From assembly GCF_036898095.1 (NCBI RefSeq), contig NC_090751.1, forward strand, positions 73,289,818 through 73,353,817: DNA of 64,000 nucleotides, given 5' to 3'. The notes under the pieces were generated by a model. It ran no database searches and was not told the origin of the DNA. It worked only from the letters and a program-made list of their open reading frames with translations. This DNA comes from Palaemon carinicauda. Lineage: Eukaryota > Arthropoda > Malacostraca > Decapoda > Palaemonidae. This document shows, piece by piece, positions 36,426 through 47,652 of this stretch. Each line of letters opens with the position of its first letter. Positions within the stretch are counted from its first letter, which is position 1. Made by a program: the position numbers and the translations under genes.

Positions 36426-37315
36426 AGTACTAGAAGAAGACCCTGGATGACTTCCATCCAGTGTAAGTGCGAAGACTTTCAAATGACATAGTTTGAAAGA
36501 AATTTAGAGATGAAGCAACTTTTCTCGGATCATGACCTGCGGGTGTACTGTCTGGATCCGCTCTGCGAATAAAATAGGTGATCTTCGCCCTTAGTTGTTT
36601 CAAGGTTAATGTCGAACCTGATGTTTCTCCTCTGAAAAGCTGACCTCCCTTAAAGTCTGAAGTTCTACGAAGATAGACCTTTAGGCATTCCACTGGGAAT
36701 AGGGATGCTTCTTCCTTCAGAGGGCAGATTCTCCAGGGACCCCAGCTCTTAGTGGGCAGCTCGTTCCTGGCGAGAAACGTTGGGTCCGGAAAAAGGTTCA
36801 GTTCTCCGCAGTCTGTGAACTGAATGTGGCCATCATCCCTCGAGAGGGCCACTATTTCGCTAACTCTGGCTCCTGAGGCTAGTGCAAATAAGAATATCCC
36901 CTTTTGAGTCAAGTCTTTTAGAGAGCAATCTTCATTGTTCAAGGTTGATGCTAATTGAAGAACCTTATCCTAGGACCATGAAATGGGCTTTGAAGGGGCT
37001 GCGGGTCGAAGTTTAGCGCAGGCTTTTGGAATCTTGTTGAAGATTTCATTGGAGAAGTCCACCTGGAAGGCGTACAGCACGGGTCTGGTTAGGGCAGATT
37101 TGCACGTAGCAATCATATTGGCTGCTAACCCTTATTCATGAAGATGGATGAAGAAGAATAAACAGAAATCCGTAGAAATCTCCTTTGGTTTCTTTGCCTT
37201 GACAAAGGCAACCCATTTTTTCTAGGAAGACGCGTATTGTCTTCTAATTGATTTTGACTTGTATTCTTCTAGAAAGTTAATACTGTCCCTTGAAATCCCA
37301 AACCTTTTCTTGACT
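36370..37315 (-). pseudogene. DIRS tyrosine recombinase (phage-integrase family)
   Basis: The best frame (36942-36430) holds FALASGARVSEIVALS with the first catalytic Arg. AGHDPRKVASSLNFF carries the His-x-x-Arg box, and YTGWKSSRVFF leads to the nucleophile. A UAG then immediately precedes the Tyr-Tyr that should contain the catalytic Tyr; the frame stays open after it (YYAKQLQEIKHFVVAAG). Upstream, 37315-36943 keeps core-binding-domain sequence such as NMIATCKSALTRPVL and FNKIPKACAKLRPAAPSK, with three further stops (two UAG, one UAA). This enzyme would insert the circular DNA intermediate. It is the last gene before the ICR. Confidence 0.85.
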
Positions 37316-37316
37316 G

Positions 37317-39566
37317 CTAAGGTGAGAAAATAATGAGATGAAGGTTCCGAGTTTTCTGTGATGAAGCTGAGACAGTCGATTTCTGCACTTGTTGAGTCAG
37401 AACTGGATCCGGCAACGGGATCAGCTTCAGGCGTAGTTCCGTTATCAGGGGGAACCAGACGCTATTGGGCCACTTGTGGGCCACTAATGCTGCCGTTCCG
37501 TGAAAGGATCTCAGTTTGTTGAGGACTTTCAGCAGAAGGTTGGTTGGAGGGAACAGGTAGATCTTGGACCATCTGTTCCAATCTAGGGACATTGCATCCA
37601 TTGCTTCCGCTAGAAGATCCTCGTACGGGGCTACATACCGGGGTAGCTTCTTGTTGTCGCTCGTTGCGAAGAGGTCTACTTGCAGTCCTGGGACTTTGCG
37701 TAAGATGAAGGAGAATGATCTTGCGTTTAGGGACCATTCTGACTCTATCGGGTTGAACCTGGATAGAGCGTCCGCCGTCACATTGCGGAACCCTTGAAGA
37801 TGAACTGCTGACAAGTGCCATCTCTTCTTCTCCGCTAGCCGGAGGATGGCCAATATCACTTGATTGACTTGAGGCGATCTCGAGCCTTGTCAATTTAGGC
37901 ATCTCATTACAACCTCACTGTCTAATACCAGTCAGATGTGGATTGACCAGCAAAGTTTCAGTTTTTTCAGTGAAAGAAAAACTGCCATGGCTTCCAGAAA
38001 TTTGATGTGGAAGGTTTTGAAGAGGGAAGACCAGGTTCCTTGGACTTTCCGATGGTGAGAGTGGCCTCCCCACCCTTCTTTCGAGGCATCCGTGTGAACG
38101 GTGACTGACGGTGGAGGCAGTTGTAGGAGTACCTTCTTCTTTAGATACTTGGCCTCCGACCATGGCTTGAGGAGGGATCGTAGACGATTTGGTATCGGTC
38201 TTTTTAGATCTCTTCGAGCATTTGATGCGTATTTTCTCCAAACTCCTGTTGCATCTTTTAATTGAGCTCTCAATACCGGGTCTGTCACTGAGGCGAACTG
38301 GAGAGACCCCAACACTCTCCTGTTGCCTTCTTGATATCCTGGCGGATTGAAGGAGTCTTTTGACAGATCCAGCTATCTCTTTCCTCTTCTTTGATGGAAT
38401 GGAAAGGCAGTGTGACTGTAAGTTCCAGTGGACACCCAGCCACTGGAACTTCTGAGCTGGAGATAGTCGAGACTTTTCCCAGTTGATCTTGAATCCTAGG
38501 TGTTCCAGGAATTGGACCACTACCTTGGAGGCTTGCGTGCACTCTTTTTTTGGATGCTGCCCACACCAGCCAGTCGTCCAGGTAGGCTACTACCTGAATT
38601 CTCTTTAGGCGTAGTTGATGAATGACCACATTCGCAAGCTTGCTTAGTGAATACCCTTGGGGCTATGTTCAGACCGAAGGGCATGGCTCTGAAGACGTAC
38701 TGTCTTTTCTGTAGCTTGAATCCTAGGTAGGGGGAAACTTGACGGTTGATTGGAATGTGCCAGTACGCATCCGTCATGTCTATGGAGACTGTGTATGCCT
38801 GTTTGGGCAAAAGGGTCCTTATGTGTTGGAGCGTCAGCATTCTGAACTTGTAGTTCACTATGAACTTGTTGAGTGGTGATAGGTCCAGAATGACTCTGAG
38901 CTTTTCCGAGTCTTTCTTCGGAACACAGAACAGCCTTCCTTGGAATTTGATGGACTTTGCCCTCCTTACAACTCTCTTGTCTAAGAGTTCCTTAACGTAT
39001 TCTTCCAATAGGGGGGTTGAGTGTTGGAAGAATTGAGGGAAGTTTGGTGGAGTTGTATTCCAACTCCACCCCAGTCTGTTCTTGATTAGGCTGTGGGCCC
39101 AGGGATCGAAGGTCCAGCGATCCCGGAAGAGGAGAAGTCTCCCTCCTACCGGCAGCATCTCACTTGGAGTGCTGGTTGGAGGGTTTACCTCCTTGGCCAC
39201 GTCCACCTCTGTTGCCCCTACCTCTGAAGGGGCGTCTAGAGGCTCCACGAAAGGAACCTCAAGACTTTGGCCAAAAGGTCGTCGATTGCCTTTCAAAGGC
39301 TGGGGTGAAGACGGGGGACTGAGTAGCCACTGGATGGGGCACCAGCTGGAAAGTGGAGGGTGGTTCTGCCACCGTCTGGGGCACCATGGCCACGGGGAGC
39401 TGTTGTTGTTGTCGAGGACGAGAGGGCACTCTGGGTCATTTTGTCTTCCTTTTCGGCTGGGGACCCTCCTCAGCGGAAGACTTTCTTTTGGAGAACAAGC
39501 CCCACTTGGAGAGGAGATTCCTGTTCTCCGTTGCGGCTTTGTCCACGACCTTTTTGACCACTTCAA
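37317..39566 (-). pseudogene. DIRS reverse transcriptase / RNase H
   Basis: Reading frames change at least four times. 39566-38640 contains GRLFCVPKKDSEKLRVILDL, VSIDMTDAYWHIPI (first catalytic Asp) and RAMPFGLNIAPRVFTK. 38629-38550 has VVAYLDDWLVWA, the YxDD box. Near 38500-38420 come LGFKINWEKSRL and FQWLGVHWNL. 38315-37932 holds VTVHTDASKEGWGGH (RNase H Asp). 37859-37317 has LQGFRNVTADALSR and VDLFATSDNKKLP...YVAP, the RNase H tail typical of DIRS and related elements. A proline-rich linker precedes RT. The start overlaps the gag end in another frame. Confidence 0.9.
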
Positions 39567-41109
39567 TTGGGAAGAGGTCTTTTCCCCAGATGTTGGAGGC
39601 TATCAGCTTCCTTGGTTCGTGCCTCACCGCAGCCGAGGTGAACACGAACTCTCTACAAGCCCGGCGGGCTTTAATGAAATTATATAGGTCTTTGGTGACC
39701 ATTGCCAAATGAGCTTTGGCAAAGACCATGAACATATCTGGGGTCTCGGGAACACTTGCCATCGTCTCTAACCCGGTTTGTAGAGACATGGAGGCGGCAA
39801 GTCGTTCTTTGGTCTCCGGCTCCCTGCGCAGGTGAAAGTCCGACAACTTTGGTAGGTCTTCACCGAACTGACGTCCGGCAATGTCAGCCTCCAGCTTCCC
39901 GACTGAGAAGGTGTTATAGACATCCTTCCAGTCCGCATCGTCAGATGGTAGGGCAATGGAATAGGGTCTACAGTCCTAAAGTGTAAGACAAGGTTTTCCT
40001 GCCTCGACTGCCTTCAAGGCTGCTTTAAACCCTTTCTCCATAAAGGGGAAGGCACGGGAAGAATCAGCAATGAAGGAAGGGTGCTTCTTGCTGAGAGCCA
40101 GCACCTTGGAATTAGTGAAGGCCCTCTCCTTCAAGGTTTTGGTAAATAAGGCCTGGGCCTTGGGGAGGTCCAGAATGATGACCTCTTTCGGCTCAGTTTC
40201 CTCTTTGGAAGGGGGTTCCGTCCTCAGGCGGACGTAATAATCCGGATAGGCCCCTTTGCTGGGCCAGAACTCCACATCATCTACTGGGACAGTGCCCAGT
40301 TTCTCGGAGAGGAAAATCTTCCCCCCTGACATCGGCATGTGCTCTGCATACCTCCAAGGGTTGATGTCAGAAAAGGAGGGAAGATCTTTGATGTTTAGCT
40401 TCTTGGGGGCTAAACGGGTAGACACGAGCTGGTGCATTTCAGTCCGTAGAGAAGCCTCCTTCTCGGACGACTGATTTTGCATGTCCTGGAACATAGACAA
40501 AAGCTAGTGCAGCGTATTGGTGATCGAGTCTAGCTGGGGGGCAGAAGAAGAAGTCGACGGGACAGGCCCAGCCACCGTAGCCGATGAAACCGAAATCGTT
40601 TCGGTTTTCTCCGCGTCGCCTTCAGGATGAAAGACAGTTTCTTGCTCCAGTTCTTCCACTAGGAGATCACGTTCCGTCTCCTCGGAGACAACTGACATGT
40701 TATCTTCTAATTGGATGTCCTTCAAGGCATCGGATACCTCAGATTCTATTGGAATCTGGACGAGGGGAATCTCAGGTTGAGCCTGGGGAATAATTGCATC
40801 CGAAGATGCCCTAGGGAACAGACAAGCCCTCGTCTTCTCATTAGGAAGATATGGGCCAGTGGTGTTCTTCTGAAAACCTCTGACCCATTTTCGCAGCGTA
40901 TCTCTTGCTGCATCCCTTGACTCTGTGGACTTCTGATCATCAAAAGCCTCTTTTACCAGTTTGTCACAAACGGTACATACCTGTGGGTCCCAATACTTCA
41001 GAGATCCCTTCGTAATTGCGCAGCACGCGTGGGTCCTGCACATATCATGGCCGCAGAAGATCTTACTGCGGACCTTGCAGAAATGGTTCCCGCACTCAGG
41101 ATGCTCCTC
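39436..41109 (-). pseudogene. DIRS gag-like ORF1
   Basis: A single frame of about 558 codons interrupted by two UAG codons, at 40504-40506 and near 39976. It begins at a probable splice acceptor (41110), since no ATG lies nearer than the one at 41043. The N-terminus is a Cys/His cluster: HPECGNHFCKVRSKIFCGHD, then MCRTHACC and VCTVCDKL, likely zinc-binding. Next come an acidic stretch (about 41000-40560) and KLNIKDLPSFSDINPWRYA. The rest is helical and ends in a Lys/Arg-rich tail (KRKSSAEEGPQPKRKTK). The role is inferred from position ahead of RT. It shows no similarity to Gypsy gag. Confidence 0.7.
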
Positions 41110-41126
41110 CTATAAAGAAAGAAAAG
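41110..41126 (-). promoter_or_regulatory. Candidate splice acceptor ahead of DIRS ORF1
   Basis: Minus strand reads CTTTTCTTTCTTTATAG followed by GAGGAGCATCC. The in-frame UAG that would close the ORF upstream is the AG of this acceptor. Confidence 0.45.
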
Positions 41127-43209
41127 CATATAAGTTTTCGGTGGAAATCTCAGATTTCATCATACAGATTCATAAATTTGTATTTAGCTTAGGATAGTGT
41201 AAGCTGGAAGTAGGGAAAAACACCCACATGTGCCTCTTGTCCAGCCCATTGCTATGACCTCCTCCAATATTGAACAGAAAATTCTTGATGAATTATATAG
41301 GAAGATAATATCCTTGGATAAAAAGTGTAATCTTAACACTGTCTTCCAGGTTCAATATTGGGAATTTTTAATAATGGATATCATCCATTAATTAAGCAGA
41401 GAGAATAGCTTTCTAGATGTGGTGGTCTCACAATAGGCTGCCCATGAAGCACCTTGTATGTTGGAAAAAATATTTTGTATAGGCTACAGTACAGACCATT
41501 GCCGTCAGTACTGTGTGCCTCCCGGCATACGCCGGCATTGCCCTGGGCTATTGAAGGTATGTACTGCCTTCAAGATAAGGGGCGGCAGGTCGCCGGCAGC
41601 CGGCGGAAAAAGTCTGTAGACTTTGGATGACCAGCTGCTGGCAGTCAACATGGTTGCCGGCAGCCGGCCAGAGTGTGTGCCGGTTGCCGTTAGGTCGCCG
41701 ATCAACGGTACCCCATGGCAAGTAGCGGCAGAGCAAACTGACGGCGGACAGTCGTCCGAGATGGCTGCCGGTTGATGAAAGATAAAGAAAAAGCGTGGAT
41801 GGGGGGAAAGCAAAGGCTCAGCCTTGCAGACTTTCATCCGGAATGAGGGTTAATATGGAAGGGGGAATATATTCAGTCTTCCATCCAACCATAGCCCATC
41901 CATATGGTAGTAGGGTCATGGAAGGCAGTCCAAGGGAGGACTGAAGAACACTCTAAAGAAGGAGGAGGTTCCCTGCCGGCAGCCTGCTCAGCCGGCGGCA
42001 GACAGGGAACCTCAACCAATTCCACCATCTACCCATAGGGTCAATTGTAGAATGATGGCCAGGATGTGTGAAGGCTAGGCCAACACCAAAGGACAGCAGG
42101 GGAGGGGCAAGGGTCCTGTAGGTGAGGTAACACCTAGAAGGCACTACCTAACCTAAGAGATTCTGATACGTAGTAAAGACAACCTTAATGGCCGGGGAAT
42201 TCAATTCTCCAGGTTGGGTTAGTCTTAAGGGGGAACAGAATCTAGTGCCGGAGGCCTTAGGCAAGGGAAGAATTCAATTCTTCTGCCTAGGACCTGCCGG
42301 TACAGGACTGTCTGCTAGGCCATGGAAAGAAGGAATTATCATATAACGCCTCCAGGGTAATCATTTCACCAAGACTGACGGTTGTCAATGACAGAAATTC
42401 TACTCTGATGTCCTATTCTAGGCTCAAAACCGACTCAGTGGTTGAGAGAAAGAAACGGGAACACCCCGGAATAGATTTGCCAGAACACAATTCAAGGCAA
42501 AGCCAACCGGAGTTAGCCTAGGCTAGTCAGACGGAAGAGGAATTGCTCTTAAATCTCGCAAGGAGATTGGTATCGACTTAAAAGGTAAAGGAGGTGTCAG
42601 TCTCCACATAAAAGATGATGCAGAGGCAATTGGGGACATGTATGAAAGTATACTAAAGCCCCTACGCTGGTAGCCTAGGCGCAGTGAGAATCGGTCACCG
42701 AAACTCTCTTGTATACTATCTTGGAAGAGGAAAATTTTGATGCAGTAATATCTTAATTGTATAAAATATTGCCTGAGCTTCACTAAAACTTTACCAGGAA
42801 GGTTATATCATGCATGAAGTGTGCAGGTGCCTAGGCTAGGAAGCCTAGCACTCGTGGGGCTCGGTCATAATTCAGCCAAACCCATGACCACAAGGGCATA
42901 ATATAAAAATCTCTAGCTAATCTGCTAAATAGCTAAAAGTTATTAAAGCGGTAAATGCCGGGAAACTCGTTCTGGCTAACTAAATGTACATGCAAAGAAC
43001 GACCGCATCCATGACGCCATCCGGCTGGCAACAGCTCTGGTTATGTTAATTACGATATTAATTCGAGGAAAAAACTGGCAAGAGCTTACATTTATACAAT
43101 TCAAAGATAATACTTAACTTTCCAGAGGCAGATGAGGCTGGGGAAGACATCATCGCAGCAAAACAAACAAAAATAGCGGGAGATAACACGGGATAAACAC
43201 CGGTCTAAG
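41127..43209 (-). other. DIRS 5' leader, with a GCCGGC-rich block
   Basis: No supported gene. 41510-42005 has an unusual cluster of GCCGGC / CCGGCAGCCGG motifs in an otherwise AT-rich window. 43080-43200 aligns with 24150-24300 of the short derivative. Confidence 0.55.
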
Positions 43210-43560
43210 GCGCTACAATAGAAAGAATGACTAGATGGCGCCACGCAGAGACGGGCTGGCGCCCAATTACAGTACAGTAGGAGTGTTGCCTTAATAACGG
43301 CTCTCCTATAATTCTTGCTACTTTCCCCTCCCGAAGCGTAAACACTATTAGGGGTTTAGATAGCTATGTGACGTGTCAAGAATACGTCCTTTGATATTAT
43401 GCGATATCACTTTTAGAAATATAAGGGATACTCGCTCCAGGAGTTAGAATTCTGGATACCTTTAGTAAAATTCTCTGGGATATATCACTGTAGTCAAATA
43501 TAACCTAGGAAGCTACTAAGAAGAAACTTCCATCAGGACGACATGGCCTGAGCCCAAAAA
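43210..43560 (-). repeat. Right inverted terminal repeat of the DIRS element
   Basis: Complement of 34975-35245. It ends GACATGGCCTGAGCCCAAAA. Confidence 0.85.
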
Positions 43561-43629
43561 TTAGGTTAGAATTAACTTTGTTAGTGAGTAACTAGTTAAT
43601 TTTGTAGATTTAATTAGTCTAACCTTATT

Positions 43630-44712
43630 CAGGCAACAAGTAAAAATGCCCCTGGACAACGAGCATCCAGAGAAGTTCAGCATTGTTGCTAAACCCAACT
43701 CTTTTGCAACATGATGGCAACAGTGGTGTGAAGAATTTTAGATTTACATTGAAGCTTTAGGTAATATGAAAGAGGCACAGAAGAAGGCGTTATTTCTTCA
43801 CACAGCCGGTAGAGATGTTCGGGAAGTGTTTAAGACCGTTGACACTACTGAAGCTGCGATTAGGGCTCTTACCATATATTTAGCCCCTCCGGTCAATAAA
43901 TTTTTGTAAGGGTATCAATTTACAACACAGGCATATCAGGAAGACCGCGAGAGCCTAGATGCATTTGAGACTAGACTTAAGAATTCAGCTGTTTCATGTG
44001 AATTTCTAGAGTTAGAAATTGTTATCAGAGATCAAGTTATTATCAATTGCACATCACAAGAGCTAAGAAAAAATTATTGCAAGATTAAGATTTAACACTA
44101 GAGAAGGTATTGATTATAGGCAGAGCTCTAGAAACATCAAATAGACAAAGTAATATAATAGGTAATTCTACAGACAATAGAATGAAAAATTCTAAAATTA
44201 GCAGGATAGACTCATAGTTGAAAGACAATAAGAATCAGAGAATGAATACGTCAATGCCTAGTCATAGGAAATTGCCGAATTCTAATGCTCACAAATATCA
44301 GAATCAGACCTATACGCAGAAGCAACAAGAAAAACCCAAATGCTATAGGTGTGGTAAAACTGATCATCTTGCATACGAAGCAAGAAAATGCCCTGCTACA
44401 GGACAAACATGCCAGAATTGTAGAAAGACGGGGCACTTTTCAAATGTTTGTAGATTCCCTAAGCAGTGCACTAAGAAAATAAATGCAGCAGTTGATACTA
44501 TAGGCCAAGAGAATAATCCGGAAAATTTTCATGACAATTAGGTTAGGTCAGAAATTGATTTCACATTAATTCTGTCAACAAAGGTGCAAAGAAACACATA
44601 TTGGTAGAAGAGATCATAAATGGTAAACCAATTGTAATGCAAGTTGACACAGCAGCTGATGTATCAATTATGTCTGAGAAACAGCTAAAACCATTGCTAA
44701 TTTGTTACTGGA
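43630..44712 (+). pseudogene. gag: Gypsy family 2 gag-protease fragment (plus strand)
   Basis: The frame from MPLDNEHPEKFSIVAKP has stops at two early positions, then KALFLHTAGRDVREVFKTV, YQEDRESLDAFETRLKN and VIRDQVIINCTSQELRKN. Those blocks are typical of K02A2.6-type capsids. The 44218-44541 frame carries two zinc knuckles, CYRCGKTDHLAYEARKC (extended spacing) and CQNCRKTGHFSNVC. The end reads MQVDTAADVSIMSEK, the start of the DTA protease. It is 90%-like to 21632-22345 in the nucleocapsid by eye, but in opposite orientation. It lies just beyond the DIRS right end and is cut at 44712. Confidence 0.8.
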
Positions 44713-44783
44713 TGTTACAAAACGGATTTTGAGCAAAGCGAAAAATATATTTTTGGGTGATATTGCCATGTCGTCCTGATGAT
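44713..44783 (+). repeat. DIRS terminal-repeat fragment
   Basis: AAAACGGATTTTGAGCAAAG...TTTTTGGGTGATATTGCC...CGTCCTGATG matches the DIRS outer end and keeps the outermost part missing at 34975. It marks a third, severely truncated DIRS relic, between a Gypsy gag and a Gmr1-like element. Confidence 0.7.
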
Positions 44784-44803
44784 TTTCGAAAGAAATCTAA
44801 TTT

Positions 44804-45320
44804 TTACAACCTACTCAAGCAGTCTTTACCAACATTTTCTTTACCAGGAATATTATGTATGGTATATTCAAACTTTTGTAAATACATGGCCCAGCGCATT
44901 AGTCTACTGTTAATGTGACCAGCAGAGTTCAAGTACTTCAAAGGTTGGTGATCTGATTCTATGAAGAATGCCTTCCTGTATAGATATTGGTAAAACTTCT
45001 TTACAGCCCACACTACTGCGAGGCATTCCTTCTCGATTACCAAGTAATTCTGCTCTGCACCTTTGAGTTTCCTGCTAGCATATTGCACTGGCCAACGTTC
45101 GCCATCAACATATTGCATAAGGACTGCCCATAAACCCCCATTTGATGCATCTACCTGCAACACAAACTCTTTGGTTAGATCGGGCAACCTAACTATTAGA
45201 TGGGCACTTAAAAGGTTCTTTAACTTGTCAAAAGATTCTTGGTGACACAGGCTTCAGTTTACTACATTGGATTGAGATTTCTTTACAAGATCTGTTAGAA
45301 GTGCAGCAATAGTAGCATAA
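44804..45320 (-). pseudogene. pol: Gmr1-like RNase H
   Basis: The frame at 45187-44804 reads FVLQVDASNGGLWAVLMQY, PVQYASRKLKGAEQNYLVIE, CLAVVWAVKKFYQYLY and FFIESDHQPLKYLNSAGH. It ends NIPGKENVGKDCLSRL. The core Asp, Glu and second Asp of RNase H are in place; G-to-W occurs in the usual GxGAVL. Nothing follows that looks like integrase, consistent with integrase lying upstream. Confidence 0.88.
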
Positions 45321-45944
45321 TCAGGGATATAATGGCGATAGTATCCAGTCAAACCAAGAAAGGATTTTGTCTCCTTTTTTGTCTTTGGTGTCTACATTTA
45401 ATATCTTACTTACTTTGTCTTCAGCTGTCCGAGCTATACCATTGCCGATCTTACTGCTAAAATACGCAACTGAAAAATAACCAATTTCCGTTTTGGAAGT
45501 CTTAGCTGTGAGTAATGCTTTTCTTAAAATATCCAGTACCAGCTGCAGAGTTTCCTTGTGCTCTTCCCATCCCTGTGAATGAATCAAAATGTAATCAACA
45601 AACAGCTCTACATTTTTCAGACCATTAAATAATTTCCTCATCATACAGTTAAAAGTAGCACCAGCATTTACCAAACCAAATGGCATAGTTACAAACTGTA
45701 GGAGTCATCTATTAGTTTGAAAAGCACTTAGTTCTCTACTCTATTCTTCTAAAGGTATTTGCCAATATCCTTTAGAGAGGTCAATTTTCTTACTTACGCG
45801 AGTCATAATTAAGTTCTGATCTGGCATGGGTTCCGAATCGAATGCCGTAAGCTTGTTGATCTTCCTAAAATCTAAGCACATCCGATTACTGCCATCTTTC
45901 TTTTCATCACTATCAAAGGTGTAGCATATGGAGAATTTGAGCAC
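45321..45944 (-). pseudogene. pol: Gmr1-like reverse transcriptase
   Basis: 45944-45741 has NRMCLDFRKINKLTAFDSEP and KKIDLSKGYWQIPLEE (first catalytic Asp). 45686-45321 has TMPFGLVNAGATFNCMM and VELFVDYILIHSQGWEEH, where the YxDD box is FVDY and so lacks one metal-binding Asp. Stops separate the two frames. Confidence 0.87.
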
Positions 45945-45954
45945 TCGATAACTC

Positions 45955-47592
45955 CTAATTTGAGCACTCGATAACTCCTAATTTGAGCATTCTTTCAATC
46001 TCCTTATTCATATCTTGCTGCAGAGCATAAGGTACAGGATAGGGTCTACACCTTATAGGACCCATACTGGACAGGTTTATCACATCAGTTTTACCTGGTA
46101 CATCAGTAAAAACATTCTTGTCCTCTCGTAGTATCCTAGCTATCTCCTCCTTTTTATCTTCAGATAATTCCTGATTAATTTTAACATTAGATACATCTTC
46201 ACTCTGAATATAACTCGGCACAACAGGTACGTCATATTCATCACTATCCTCACAAATCACTGCTACACATGCAAGATCATCACTCTCCTGATCATCTGTG
46301 AAAAGTACAGCGTCAGATTTGAGATCCTCACTGCCCTCTGCCTCAACAGACTTACCCTTTACCTCAACAGACTTACCCTTTAAGTTATTGCCTTTGCTTA
46401 TCCTGTCATAGTATAACTTAAGCATGTTAATGTGGTATTTGCGCTCAACTCCATTAATATTGATGATAAAATCATACCTATTAACTTTCTTTACCACATC
46501 AAATGGACCTTGCCACTGCACTAGAAGCTTATTGTTACTTTTAGGCAACAGTAACAAGACCTTGTCCCTTTCATTTATTTCTCTTTTACAAGCATTTTTA
46601 TCATAGTAACACTGATACTTATCTCTAGCCCTCTCTAACTCTTCTTGAGCCAGACTACATGTATCCTGTAACCTTTCTCTCATGTCTACTACATACTCGT
46701 AGGTGGTCCTCGGGCTATCCAAAATTGCATTATCTTCATTTTCCCACAGCTCCCTCAATAAACTAAGTGGTCCCCTTACAGTATGACCATATACTAACTA
46801 AAATGGAGAGAATTTGGTACTAGACTGCGGAACTCCCCGATATGAATATAATAAAGGATCAATGTAGCTAGGCCACATCTTTGGTTGTTATTTACACATA
46901 CGTCTGAGCATTTTCTTTAACACTCCATTAAACTTTTCTACTAAACCATTACACCTACCATGATGTGGGGTCGTAGTAATACTCTTAATAGATAATAAAC
47001 GATTAAATTCCCGCATTACTTCAGAGGTGAACTGTGTTCCCCTGTCAGATAACACCTCCTTTGGAATTCCCACTCGACTGAATACTGACAGCAAAGCCCC
47101 AATTACAGTAACCGAATCTATATTCTTCAAAGCTACTGCCTCTAGATAACATGTAGCATAGTCAACAATGATGAGAATATATATTGGTCCGTCGCTGACA
47201 CGAGGTTCAATCGGACCCACTATGTCCACATCATCACGCTGAAATGGTTCTTGAATAAGGGGCATTCTTCCCAACTTCACCTTTTTAACTCTTCCCTTGT
47301 CAACCGTGCGTTGACAATCGTCACACATCCTGCAAAATATTGTTATCAGCACCGACATACCTGGCCAATAAAAATTACTTTGTATACGTGCTGTGGTTTT
47401 CTGTATTCCTAAATGTCCACTCATTAAAGAATCGTGAGCCAATTCTATTACTGCATGACGAAATTTATCAGGAACAGCTAACTGATCATTAACAATGCCT
47501 TCATTTTGCACTCTACAATATAATATACCTTTCTTAATTACAAAACAATGAGATTTATTTTCATTCTTCACAAAGACCCTATTTGACTTCAC
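45955..47592 (-). pseudogene. pol: Gmr1-like integrase fused to the pre-RT linker
   Basis: 47592-46888: zinc region HDSLMSGHLGIQKTTARIQ...CRMCDDCQR. First Asp in RDDVDIVGPI, second in LSDRGTQFTS, Glu in GRCNGLVEKFNGVLKKM. All three DDE residues are present. Across two UAA/UAG stops (near 46887 and 46797) the chain continues as YRGVPQSSTKFSPF...LVYGHTVRGPLSLL. 46758-45955 holds the GPY/F-type domain (LLVQWQGPFDVVKKV...YHINMLKLYY), an acidic linker with a duplicated GKSVEVxG unit, then DVPGKTDVINLSSMGPIRCR and RPYPVPYALQQDM, the stretch leading into RT. The single frame spanning integrase and pre-RT proves the unusual domain order. Confidence 0.9.
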
Positions 47593-47652
47593 ATGCTCAA
47601 AAACCCTTTTTAGCGTCCCATCTCCCGCCTGTAATATCCCTATATTCTCTTT

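Larger units (their letters stand above)
34975..43560 (-). mobile_element. DIRS-type tyrosine-recombinase retrotransposon, nearly full length
   Basis: An 8.6 kb element read on the minus strand. Inverted terminal repeats (34975-35245 and 43210-43560), gag-like ORF (41109-39436), RT/RNase H (39566-37317), tyrosine recombinase (37315-36426) and an internal complementary region (35308-35402) are all present in the DIRS order. There is no integrase, aspartic protease or direct LTR. The coding region has in-frame stops and frameshifts, so this copy is inactive. DIRS elements replicate via circular DNA integrated by the recombinase, without target duplication; none is seen here. Confidence 0.9.

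Noticed and set aside
39082..39712. Plus-strand frames of up to 201 codons opposite the DIRS RT and gag
   Set aside because: Shadows of the minus-strand coding region; no motif of their own.
33055..44712. One plus-strand Gypsy family 2 element (LTR at 33055, gag at 43630) interrupted by the DIRS element
   Set aside because: Attractive, but the sequence between 33611 and 34974 shows no recognisable leader or primer site, so continuity is not supported.
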